Positions 45,230 through 53,405 of a stretch of 64,000 bases of DNA are shown in pieces. The stretch spans positions 1 through 64,000 of the forward strand of contig JAWOKN010000018.1 in NCBI GenBank assembly GCA_033854175.1. Reading direction: 5' to 3'. The DNA comes from DATKPE01 sp033854175. GTDB lineage: Bacteria > Bacteroidota > Ignavibacteria > UBA10030 > SZUA-254. Within the stretch, counting starts at the first letter, position 1; each line of letters starts with the position of its first letter. Below the pieces are notes generated by a model. The model was not told the DNA's origin. It made no database searches and saw only the letters and a list, made by a program, of their open reading frames with translations. The translations under genes and the position numbers were made by a program.

Positions 45230-47150
45230 ATTGTGGAAGTGATTTTTGCTCGATTTCTTTTTTTATTTTCCCGACAAATTCGCTCACCGGCACTGCCCCG
45301 ATATCCCCCTTTTTATGCTGCCGCACACTGACAGTTCGGCCCGCTTTTTCCTTCTCCCCGACAACCAGCATGTAGGGGACTTTTTTCAGCTCCCATTCGC
45401 GGACCTTGAACCCCACCTTTTCATTGCGGCCGTCGAGTTCGGCCCGCACACCGCTTCGCGAGAGGATGGCCTGAACCTCGCGGCCATAATCGGCAAAAGC
45501 GTCGGTTATCGGAAGCACGGCAACCTGAACAGGCGCCAGCCATGCCGGGAACGCCCCGGCAAAATGCTCGGTGATGATCCCGACGAATCTCTCAAACGAT
45601 CCGAAGATGGCCCGGTGAATCGCCACAGGCCTTCGCCTCTCGCCGTGATCGTCAATGTATTCCAGCTCAAAACGCTCGGGAAGCATGACAAAATCAAGCT
45701 GGATCGTCGCGACCTGCCATTCGCGGCCCAGGGCATCCTCGATCTGGATGTCGATCTTCGGACCGTAAAAGGCGCCGTCCTTCGGTTTGATCTCGAAGGG
45801 GATTTTATTCTCCTCCAGCGCGGCCCGGAGGTTATCCTCCGCCTGGTCCCACAGCGCCGGATCGCCCATGCCGCCGTCGGGCTTCGTCGATAACTTGAAT
45901 GTCGGCTTCAGGCCGAAGATCGAATAAAAGTGCGTCACCAGTTCGATCAGCTGCTTGATCTCAGAAAGGATCTGGTCGGGACGGCAATAGATATGGGCGT
46001 CGTCCATCGTGATCTGCCGAACCCTGAACATACCCCCCAACGCCCCCGACACCTCATTACGGTGCAACCGCCCGATTTCGGAAAACCGCAGGGGAAGATC
46101 CTTGTAACTGCGAAGCCTGTGCCGGTAGACATAGGTGCTCTCCGGACAGTTCATCGGCTTCAGACTGTAGGTGGTCTCGTCTGCTTCAATGCAGAACATG
46201 TTTTCCTTGTAGTGCGACCAGTGGCCGGATTGTTCCCAGAGGTCCTTCTTGACCATGATCGGGGTTGAGATTTCCTGGTAATCCCGGCTGTCAAGCTCCT
46301 CGCGGAGAAATTTTTCGAGCTCCCGGAAAATGATCATCCCCTTGGGGAGCCAGAAGGGGGCGCCGGGCGAGACATCGTGGAATACAAAAAGATCCAGCTC
46401 CTTCCCCAGTTTCCGGTGGTCCCTCCTCTTCGCCTCTTCCAGCCTGAAGAGATACTGGTCGAGTTCCTTTTTCGAGGGGAACGTGATGCCGTAGATCCGC
46501 TGGAGCATCTTCCGCTTGACGTCGCCGCGCCAGTAGGCACCGGCCACACTCAGGAGCTTGATCGCCTTGATTTTTCCCGTCGAGGGGATGTGCGGGCCGT
46601 AACAGAGATCAGTGAAATTCCCCTGATGGTAAAAGGTTATCTCCTCCCCCTTCAGGTCATTCAACAACTCGAGCTTGTACTCGTCACCCTTCTTCCGGAA
46701 ATAGGCAACCGCCTCGTCCCATGATTTCTGCTCCCGGCGGTAGGGGGTATCACGGCGAGCGAGTTCATGCATTTTCTCTTCAATGCTCATAAGATCATCC
46801 GGAGAAAGCGTATGATCGCCCATATCGATGTCGTAGTAGAACCCATGATCGATCGGGGGTCCGATACCGAACTTTGTTCCCGGGAAGAGCGACTCCACAG
46901 CTTCCGCCATGAGATGCGCGGAACTGTGCCAGTAGGCGTACTTCCCCCCGCCGTCGTCCCAGGTCAGCACCTTCAGCGTGCCGTCACGCGGCAAGGGCCT
47001 GGAGAGATCCCACACCTCACCGTTGAACTCCACGGCAAGCGCGTTGCGCGCCAGACCTTCGCTGATGCTCTTGGCAACCTCAAGCCCGGTCACGTTCGCC
47101 GGGAACTCGCGGGTGCTGCCATCGGGAAATGTTATCTTCACGGCCGGCAT
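45228..47150 (-). CDS. thrS: Threonyl-tRNA synthetase
   Basis: The 640 residues comprise a TGS domain (about 1-62), editing domain (about 65-225, with HSSAHLMAEAV), the class II core (motif 2 at LRFSEIGRLHRNEVSGAL, zinc ligands near MNCPES) and the C-terminal anticodon-binding domain (about 540-640). The length is standard. It is the first gene of the thrS-infC-rpmI-rplT-pheS-pheT block. The 104-base stretch between the upstream tRNA-Val and the start contains an intrinsic-terminator hairpin. Confidence 0.97.
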   Translation of the reverse strand: MPAVKITFPDGSTREFPANVTGLEVAKSISEGLARNALAVEFNGEVWDLSRPLPRDGTLKVLTWDDGGGKYAYWHSSAHLMAEAVESLFPGTKFGIGPPIDHGFYYDIDMGDHTLSPDDLMSIEEKMHELARRDTPYRREQKSWDEAVAYFRKKGDEYKLELLNDLKGEEITFYHQGNFTDLCYGPHIPSTGKIKAIKLLSVAGAYWRGDVKRKMLQRIYGITFPSKKELDQYLFRLEEAKRRDHRKLGKELDLFVFHDVSPGAPFWLPKGMIIFRELEKFLREELDSRDYQEISTPIMVKKDLWEQSGHWSHYKENMFCIEADETTYSLKPMNCPESTYVYRHRLRSYKDLPLRFSEIGRLHRNEVSGALGGMFRVRQITMDDAHIYCRPDQILSEIKQLIELVTHFYSIFGLKPTFKLSTKPDGGMGDPALWDQAEDNLRAALEENKIPFEIKPKDGAFYGPKIDIQIEDALGREWQVATIQLDFVMLPERFELEYIDDHGERRRPVAIHRAIFGSFERFVGIITEHFAGAFPAWLAPVQVAVLPITDAFADYGREVQAILSRSGVRAELDGRNEKVGFKVREWELKKVPYMLVVGEKEKAGRTVSVRQHKKGDIGAVPVSEFVGKIKKEIEQKSLPQ

Positions 47151-47166
47151 GTTCTCTGCAGGAAAT

Positions 47167-47191
47167 AAAAAAATCGGAGACTGTCCGATTT
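47167..47191 (-). terminator. Intrinsic terminator or attenuator directly upstream of thrS
   Basis: Perfect 8-bp arms (47184-47191 and 47171-47178) with a 5-base loop are followed on the minus strand by seven T including those of the stem, then ATTT. It lies 17 bases before the thrS ATG, leaving no room for a promoter between. It either ends the tRNA transcript or attenuates thrS. No T-box signature is visible. Confidence 0.75.
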
Positions 47192-47253
47192 CAGAGATAA
47201 TGAAATATTGTCGAGGTTGTTCACGATCGTCTGAATCTAAAACTCCTTTCTCG

Positions 47254-47327
<74 letters not shown>

Positions 47328-47344
47328 TGGTAAGGCTTCTGGCG

Positions 47345-47430
47345 TGCCGGGGACCGGAATCGAACCGGCACTCTCCTTGCGGGGAACAGGATTTTAAGTC
47401 CTGTGCGTCTACCAGTTTCGCCACCCCGGC
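47345..47430 (-). tRNA. tRNA-Leu(TAA)
   Basis: A class II tRNA of 86 bases with acceptor GCCGGGG/CCCCGGC, anticodon loop CTTAAAA (anticodon TAA), a long variable arm and T loop GGTTCGATTCC. Discriminator A; CCA is not encoded. Confidence 0.95.
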
Positions 47431-47496
47431 CGATGAAGGCAATGTCAAAAGTTTACAAAAAGGTTGATCCCCTGCTTCCTTTTTGAATTGCCTGAG

Positions 47497-47568
47497 AGGC
47501 GCCGGGCGGATTCGGACCGCCGCATAAAGGTTTTGCAGACCTCTCCCTTACCACTTGGGTACGGCGCC
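47497..47568 (-). tRNA. tRNA-Cys(GCA)
   Basis: Acceptor GGCGCCG/CGGCGCC, anticodon loop CTGCAAA (anticodon GCA), and the U73 discriminator expected for cysteine tRNA. CCA is not encoded. Confidence 0.95.
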
Positions 47569-47693
47569 AGGAACTTTTTAAAATAATGCCCCGCCATCTG
47601 TACAGACCGGATGCGGCAGGGCGCGGCATCATACTCGTGCCAGATCATGATCCTGCCGGAAAACCGGCGAGGGATCTCTCTGACATGACCTTG

Positions 47694-47768
<75 letters not shown>

Positions 47769-47779
47769 AAACGGAGAGA

Positions 47780-47808
47780 AATATAGTTAAAATTTCAAAT
47801 TTGTGCAA
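47780..47808 (-). promoter_or_regulatory. Promoter of the tRNA cluster
   Basis: TTGCAC (47808-47803) and TATATT (47785-47780) with a 17-base spacer lie on the minus strand, so transcription would start about seven bases before tRNA-Gly. The layout closely resembles the bshC promoter. Confidence 0.55.
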
Positions 47809-47940
47809 GCATGCACGCCGCTTGCGGCGAACCAGGCCGGATGACTCCCCTTTCGACCGCTTATCCATGCATGATGCTGGTTTGCTGATTCCGGGACATT
47901 TCTGAGGCTTTTCTCCCCCGCACCGGTACCTGTTCCCCTC

Positions 47941-48432
47941 TCACCTCGTAATCTCGAGGATTGTGTACTCGAGGGTGCCCGCAGGCACAGGTATTTTCAC
48001 CGTGTCACCCTGCACGCGCCCCATTAAACCCCGCCCGAGCGGGGAGGTCACCGAGATCTTGTTTTTTTCGAAATCCGCCTCTTCCGGTGATACGAGAAGA
48101 TAATGAACGATTTCCATCGACCTGGTATCCTGCAATTTTACCTTCGTGAGGATGTAAACTTTGTCGTTGGGGAGTTCCTTGCTTTCGATGATCCGTGCCC
48201 GGGAAAGTGTCTGTTCCAGTTTGGCGATCCGCAATTCAAGATGCTGCTGCTCCTCCTTGGCAGCGTCGTACTCGGCATTTTCCGACAAATCACCATGACT
48301 CCGGGCTTCGCTGATCTTCTGCGCGATCTCCGCACGCCCGTTCAACTTGAGCTGATGGAGCTCGTGCTCGAGTTCCACCAGACGCTCTCTGGTCAAATAG
48401 ACAACGCCGTTATTTTTGTTATTCTCTGTCAT
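47941..48432 (-). CDS. greA: Transcript cleavage factor GreA
   Basis: GreA rescues backtracked RNA polymerase. The 163 residues have the N-terminal coiled coil with the acidic tip (SEARSHGDLSENAEYDAAKE, about 43-62) and the FKBP-like C-terminal domain ending VPAGTLEYTILEI. The length is near the family norm. It is flanked by a terminator upstream (48489-48522) and the tRNA promoter downstream, so it is probably a single-gene unit. Confidence 0.96.
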   Translation of the reverse strand: MTENNKNNGVVYLTRERLVELEHELHQLKLNGRAEIAQKISEARSHGDLSENAEYDAAKEEQQHLELRIAKLEQTLSRARIIESKELPNDKVYILTKVKLQDTRSMEIVHYLLVSPEEADFEKNKISVTSPLGRGLMGRVQGDTVKIPVPAGTLEYTILEITR

Positions 48433-48488
48433 ACCAATCTCGCCCTAAAATTTTCTCCATTCTGCATCCGGGGACGGTTCCTTGAGTG

Positions 48489-48522
48489 AAAAATAAAAGC
48501 CATCACCCCATGCAGTGATGGC
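48489..48522 (-). terminator. Intrinsic terminator after ribBA
   Basis: Perfect 8-bp arms (48515-48522 and 48499-48506) with an 8-base loop, followed on the minus strand by TTTTATTTTT. It ends the tgt-yajC-ribBA unit. Confidence 0.88.
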
Positions 48523-48585
48523 CGTCAGAGTATCTCTTGTTCTAATCTACATCCTGGGAAGTACAAATGCAAGTGAAAAATTGAA

Positions 48586-49812
48586 CTATTTTTTCCTGTC
48601 AATGAGGATGAGATGCCCGAGCTTATCCCGTTTTGTTTTGAGGTATTTCTCGTTCAGGGGATGAGATTCCACTTCAAGGGGCACGCGCTCAACGATATCG
48701 AGCCCGTATCCGTGCAAACCGACCACTTTTTTGGGGTTATTCGTCATAAGCCGGATTTTCCCCACACCGAGATCCCGGAGGATCTGCGCACCGATACCAT
48801 AATCGCGTAAATCGGGCCGGAACCCGAGCTTCTCGTTTGCCTCGACCGTATCCAGCCCGTCATCCTGCAACTTGTAGGCTTTTAATTTATTCGAGAGCCC
48901 GATCCCCCTCCCCTCCTGCCGCATGTAGACGACTACACCCTGACCGGCCGCTTCCACCATTTTCATGGCCGCAATCAGCTGGTCGTTGCAGTCGCAGCGG
49001 AGCGAACCGAAGACATCCCCCGTCAGACATTCCGAATGGACACGGACCAGCACAGGCTTCTCCGGGTGAATCTCCCCCTTGACCAGCGCAATATGTTCCT
49101 TGTTGTCGGTGTCACTTTTGTAAACGTGGATCATGAACTTGCCGTACTTCGTCGGCAGTGAGGTCGAAACGATCCTTTTGACGAGTTTCTCCCGCTCCAT
49201 CCGGTACTGTATGAGATCCTTGACCGAGATCATGCTCAGCTTGAACCGCTTCGCGATGTCAAGAAGGGATTCTCCCCGGGCCATTGAACCATCCTCGTTC
49301 ATAATTTCACAGATCACCCCGGCGGGATACAAACCGGCCAGAGTACACAAATCGACGACGGCCTCGGTGTGCCCCGCACGCCGCAGGACACCTCCTGCCA
49401 TCGCCCGCAACGGGAAGATGTGCCCCGGCCGCGCCAGATCGCTCGGCTTTGTGGCCGGATCGATCAGCGCACGAACCGTCGCAGCACGGTCATATGCCGA
49501 TACACCGGATGATGTCCCGTGAATGTAATCCACCGACACCGTGAATGAGGTTTCATGCAGCGAGGTGTTGCTTTCCACCATCATGTCCAGCGCCAGATCC
49601 CTCGTCCGGTCCGCCGTCAGCGCGGCACAGATGATTCCGCGGCCGTTTTTTGACATGAAGTTGATCACATCCGGCGAGCACTTCTCCGCCGCAACCGCAA
49701 AATCACCCTCATTCTCACGATCCTCGTCATCGACGATGATGACTGTTTTACCCTCCCGCATGTCCCGGACAGCAATCTCCACAGGGTCAAAGATGTTCTT
49801 GGGAACTGACAT
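48586..49812 (-). CDS. ribBA: 3,4-dihydroxy-2-butanone 4-phosphate synthase / GTP cyclohydrolase II
   Basis: A bifunctional riboflavin-pathway enzyme of 408 residues. The DHBP synthase half (about 1-205) shows DDEDRENEGDF (26-36) and FTVSVDY/GTSSGVSAYDR. The GTP cyclohydrolase II half (about 210-408) shows the zinc-binding cysteines in ECLTGDVFGSLRCDC and MRQEGRGIGLSNKLKAYKLQ. No FMN riboswitch lies in the 14-base gap to yajC. Riboflavin made here would feed RibF encoded at 8551-9498. Confidence 0.97.
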   Translation of the reverse strand: MSVPKNIFDPVEIAVRDMREGKTVIIVDDEDRENEGDFAVAAEKCSPDVINFMSKNGRGIICAALTADRTRDLALDMMVESNTSLHETSFTVSVDYIHGTSSGVSAYDRAATVRALIDPATKPSDLARPGHIFPLRAMAGGVLRRAGHTEAVVDLCTLAGLYPAGVICEIMNEDGSMARGESLLDIAKRFKLSMISVKDLIQYRMEREKLVKRIVSTSLPTKYGKFMIHVYKSDTDNKEHIALVKGEIHPEKPVLVRVHSECLTGDVFGSLRCDCNDQLIAAMKMVEAAGQGVVVYMRQEGRGIGLSNKLKAYKLQDDGLDTVEANEKLGFRPDLRDYGIGAQILRDLGVGKIRLMTNNPKKVVGLHGYGLDIVERVPLEVESHPLNEKYLKTKRDKLGHLILIDRKK

Positions 49813-49826
49813 GGCCCCTCCGGATC

Positions 49827-50156
49827 CTAACTTGTTTTTCCTACACTGGTTTCCGCAGTCGGTCTGATGATCGCCGAAATGGCCGCGCGTTCATATTTCA
49901 GCTTGACGTTGTCAGCCACCTGCACCAGCACGGTCTTATCCTCGACGCCGACAACCGTCCCGTGCAATCCGCCAACGATGATCTTGTCCCCCTTCTGCAC
50001 ACTGTCGAGCATCTTCTGCCGTTCCTTCTGGGACTTTTGCTGGGGCCGCAGAATCATAAAATAAAATATCAGGATGATCAGCGCGAACATGATGATCGTA
50101 CTGAACATTCCCCCGCCGTTTCCCCCCTGGGGGGCCATGCCGATGATGTAATGCAT
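49827..50156 (-). CDS. yajC: Preprotein translocase accessory subunit YajC
   Basis: YajC associates with SecDF at the inner membrane. The product has 109 residues: one membrane helix (about 19-37), then RPQQKSQKERQKMLDSVQKG and GDKIIVGGLHGTVVGVED. GGAGG at 50172-50168 fits a TTG at 50162 or, with an 11-base spacer, the ATG at 50156; I used the ATG. The frame remains open into tgt upstream, but that part is not YajC. The tgt-yajC order is widespread. Confidence 0.93.
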   Translation of the reverse strand: MHYIIGMAPQGGNGGGMFSTIIMFALIILIFYFMILRPQQKSQKERQKMLDSVQKGDKIIVGGLHGTVVGVEDKTVLVQVADNVKLKYERAAISAIIRPTAETSVGKTS

Positions 50157-50181
50157 TGTCAAGAAAACCTCCATGGTGATG

Positions 50182-51318
50182 TTATGATGAAAAGATAGCT
50201 TCCTCTTGCCGCAACGCTGCAAGACATTCCTGTTTCCACACTTCAAAGGTGCCGCGGGTGATGCTCTCCCGCGCGCCCGCCATCAATGCCTGGTAATATG
50301 CCAGGTTGTGAATCGTCGCCAGCTCAAGCGCCAGAATCTCCCTGACCTGAAACAGATGCCGCAGGTATGCCCGGCTGAATGATCTGCATGTGTAGCACGA
50401 GCAGCCGTCATCAACCGGTGAAAAGTCGCGCCTGTATTTTGCATTCGTGATCGTTAACGGGCCGTGGCGGGTGAACAGCATCGCGTTCCTCCCGTTCCGC
50501 GTGGGCAGCACGCAATCAAACATGTCCACTCCCCTGGCAATCGCCTCAAGCAGGTTTTCGGGGGTACCGACACCCATCAGATACCGCGGCCGGTCCACGG
50601 GCAGTATCCCCGTGCAGACGGAGACCATGTCGTACATCCGCTCCACAGGCTCTCCCACCGCCAGACCCCCGATCGCATATCCGTCAAAATTCAACTCGCA
50701 CAACGCCTTTGCGGAATATTCCCGTATGTCAGGATAAATGCTTCCCTGCACGATCCCGAAAAGACCCTGCCGGTGTGCATAGAGCTCACGGCCTGACCTG
50801 GCATGACCCAGACACCGCTCAGCCCACCGCAGTGTCAGAGCATTCGATGACGCCGCGTAATCCCTTTCACACGGATACGGTGCACACTCGTCCAAGACCA
50901 TCATGATGTCGGAACCTATCGCACGCTGGATGTCAATGACAAGCTCGGGCGTAAATAAATGCACAGAGCCGTCAAGATGGGATTTGAACCGGACCCCGTC
51001 ATCCTCGATTTTCCGGAGCTCCGACAGGCTGAACACCTGATACCCGCCGCTATCGGTGAGTATCGGCCTTTCCCAACCGATGAATTTATGCAAACCACCG
51101 ATATCCTGCAAAATCCCGATGCCGGGCCGGAGATAGAGGTGATAGGTGTTCGAGAGCACGATTTCCGCCCCAATATCGACCAGTTCACGCTGCTGAATGG
51201 CCTTTACGGACCCTTGCGTCCCGACGGGCATGAAGACGGGCGTCTGGAATGACCCGTGATCGGTATGCATGACACCCCGGCGGGCATCCCCGTCGGTATG
51301 GATCAGTTCAAAGTTCAT
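50182..51318 (-). CDS. tgt: Queuine/preQ1 tRNA-ribosyltransferase
   Basis: Tgt exchanges guanine 34 of certain tRNAs for preQ1. The 378 residues include the general acid D89 (LTDSGGYQVFS), the nucleophile D268 (MFDCVLPTRNGRN) and the zinc site C306, C308, C311 and H337 (CSCYTC; TIHN). The length is standard for the bacterial enzyme. It starts the tgt-yajC-ribBA unit. Confidence 0.97.
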   Translation of the reverse strand: MNFELIHTDGDARRGVMHTDHGSFQTPVFMPVGTQGSVKAIQQRELVDIGAEIVLSNTYHLYLRPGIGILQDIGGLHKFIGWERPILTDSGGYQVFSLSELRKIEDDGVRFKSHLDGSVHLFTPELVIDIQRAIGSDIMMVLDECAPYPCERDYAASSNALTLRWAERCLGHARSGRELYAHRQGLFGIVQGSIYPDIREYSAKALCELNFDGYAIGGLAVGEPVERMYDMVSVCTGILPVDRPRYLMGVGTPENLLEAIARGVDMFDCVLPTRNGRNAMLFTRHGPLTITNAKYRRDFSPVDDGCSCYTCRSFSRAYLRHLFQVREILALELATIHNLAYYQALMAGARESITRGTFEVWKQECLAALRQEEAIFSS

Positions 51319-51426
51319 TTTTTAAAATTAAGCATTTTCCGCAGAAAAAACAATATTCGGCGGCATAATTCTCCGAAAAATGCCGCTAGCGAAAGTGGAA
51401 GAATGACAGTGAATCATTTCCCGGAA

Positions 51427-51837
51427 TCAACTCTGTGGTAAGGTCTTACCCCCTTTGTTTGACATATAGAGATAAATGGAGACGACGGCCAGCGCACAAC
51501 CTATCGTATCTGCCGTGGCATCCCAAACGTCAGCTGTCCGGCCCGGCACGTACCGCTGATGGAATTCATCCACTACACCGTAGATCGAGACGGTCAAAAG
51601 CGTGAACAGACCCCTCGACCATGAAAATCTCCCCTTGACCCAGAAGAGTGAGAATGCACGGTAGATACATAATCCAAAGATGTAGAAAATCGTGATGTGG
51701 ATGAGCTTATCATATTGAAAAATCGACATGTCCGGGAAATCATCCGACGGAATGGATGAACCGATAAAAATAACAATTGCCCACACAATTGCAGGCAACT
51801 GGTCCCTGAAGAAAGAACCCTTCAGAGTGTCGCTCAT
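51427..51837 (-). CDS. VanZ-like membrane protein
   Basis: A 136-residue protein with about four hydrophobic helices. The VanZ signature appears as VDEFHQRYVPGRTADVWDAT (about 91-110). VanZ homologues are widespread and mostly uncharacterised; one confers teicoplanin resistance, but no van genes are nearby. The ATG overlaps the nnr stop (ATGA). Upstream frame extension into nnr was not used. Confidence 0.85.
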   Translation of the reverse strand: MSDTLKGSFFRDQLPAIVWAIVIFIGSSIPSDDFPDMSIFQYDKLIHITIFYIFGLCIYRAFSLFWVKGRFSWSRGLFTLLTVSIYGVVDEFHQRYVPGRTADVWDATADTIGCALAVVSIYLYMSNKGGKTLPQS

Positions 51838-53399
51838 CCGCTCTGCCTTACAAACCGGAACGCCTCCGGGATATGGGTCAGCATATCCATCGCCATGAGG
51901 CTTTTCTCGCCTATTTCCTTCTGTACCATGTCCCCGCTCAACCCATGCAGGTATACACCGCTGTAGGCAGCCTCCCCAGACCCCATCCCCTGCCCCCATA
52001 ATCCGGATATGAGACCCGTCAGGACATCTCCCGAGCCTGCAGTCGCCATGCCGGCATTCCCTGTGGAATTCACGAATATATCTCCCCCGGGGAGGGCTGT
52101 GACCGTCGGTGCCCCCTTGAGCACGAGGATCACATTGAGCTGCCGTGAATATTGCCTTGAAAGGGCGATCCGATCTGCTTCAATTTCTGCCGACGGGATG
52201 CCGATGATCCTGGAAAGTTCGCCGGTGTGAGGAGTAATGATCAGATTTTTGCTCCTGTGCTTCCTGAAAACCTGTGCGGCATGCTCGAAGGCGTTCAGAC
52301 CGTCTGCATCCACAAGGAGCGGCTTCGAGACTGTCCTGACCATCTGGCGTACCAGTTCAACAGTCTCGGGATGGACCGAGAGACCCGGACCCAGGACGAC
52401 CACGTCAGCCCAGTCAATGTGCTGATGCATCTGATCGAGGGCGGTGACACTGAGACTCCCCCCCGAGGTCTCCCATAAGGGGGTGACCATTATTTCCGTG
52501 AGCTTCTTCGCCAGTATGGGGTAGACCGATTCTGGCGTCCCAAGTATGACGGCCCCGGCACCGCCGCGCATCGCGGCCATCGAAGCCATCGCTGCGGCAC
52601 CGGTCAATCCCCTTGAACCTGCGACGACAAATATCTTGCCGACGTTGTGCTTGTGCACGTTGAACGGACGCAGGGGCAATGCACGCCTGACATCGTGCGG
52701 ATGAATGATGTGTGTCGTGACCTTCCGGTTCAGGATCCCGGGCGGAAAGCCGATATCGGCAATCTCCGTTTTCCCGGTGAAAGCCCTGGCGTCACCCACG
52801 ACCAGACCGGTTTTTCTGACGCACATGGTCACGGTAAGATCGGCCCTTACACCCGCCCCACCGGCCTTGCCGGTGTCGGTGTCCAGACCAGAGGGGGAAT
52901 CGATCGCAACCTTTATCCCCGGCTGCCGGTTGATCCACTGAATAATGCTCCGGTAGGGTTCCCGGACCTCCCCGCTGAATCCGGTGCCGAAAATCGCATC
53001 AATGATACAATCATACTTCGGGAGCGAGGTCAGTGATTTTGGTGACGTATAGGCCTTCAGCCTGCATGTCCCTGGACTGCGGACGGCGAATGATCTGAAA
53101 ATTTCATAATTCATCCTCGCGTCGTTCTTGTAATTTTTTGCGCCTGAGCACGTGAGCACGCTCACCGCGGCGCCGCGGAGATGCAGATGCCGTGCGGCCA
53201 CAAATCCATCCCCTCCGTTATTTCCCTTGCCGCAGACGATCAGAAACGACTTCCCATCCACCGGACCGAAATTCCTCTCGATGCTGTCAACCACACCCCG
53301 GCCGGCATTTTCCATCAAAAGAGATCCGGGAATCCTGAGCGTGCGGACCGCCGCCCGGTCACATTCCTGCATTTCACGTGACGAAAGAAGAGGCTCCAT
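51834..53399 (-). CDS. nnr: Bifunctional NAD(P)HX epimerase / ADP-dependent dehydratase
   Basis: This 521-residue repair enzyme restores damaged NAD(P)H hydrates. The N-terminal YjeF epimerase domain (about 1-215) shows CGKGNNGGDGFVAARHL. The C-terminal ribokinase-like dehydratase (about 225-515) shows VVLGPGLSVHPE, DADGLNAFE, ITPHTGEL and NAGMATAGSGDVLTG. Both domains look intact. It is seven bases after nuoN and coupled to the VanZ-like gene. Confidence 0.95.
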   Translation of the reverse strand: MEPLLSSREMQECDRAAVRTLRIPGSLLMENAGRGVVDSIERNFGPVDGKSFLIVCGKGNNGGDGFVAARHLHLRGAAVSVLTCSGAKNYKNDARMNYEIFRSFAVRSPGTCRLKAYTSPKSLTSLPKYDCIIDAIFGTGFSGEVREPYRSIIQWINRQPGIKVAIDSPSGLDTDTGKAGGAGVRADLTVTMCVRKTGLVVGDARAFTGKTEIADIGFPPGILNRKVTTHIIHPHDVRRALPLRPFNVHKHNVGKIFVVAGSRGLTGAAAMASMAAMRGGAGAVILGTPESVYPILAKKLTEIMVTPLWETSGGSLSVTALDQMHQHIDWADVVVLGPGLSVHPETVELVRQMVRTVSKPLLVDADGLNAFEHAAQVFRKHRSKNLIITPHTGELSRIIGIPSAEIEADRIALSRQYSRQLNVILVLKGAPTVTALPGGDIFVNSTGNAGMATAGSGDVLTGLISGLWGQGMGSGEAAYSGVYLHGLSGDMVQKEIGEKSLMAMDMLTHIPEAFRFVRQSG

Positions 53400-53405
53400 C
53401 GGTCG

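Noticed and set aside
47151..47253. T-box riboswitch for thrS
   Set aside because: The leader is too short and lacks the conserved T-box sequence, though a terminator is present.
47569..47693. Fifth tRNA between tRNA-Cys and tRNA-Gly
   Set aside because: No T-loop TTC or matching acceptor stem could be placed in either orientation.
49813..49826. FMN riboswitch controlling ribBA or ribF
   Set aside because: The gaps upstream of both genes (14 and 55 bases) are too short for the element and no conserved core is seen.
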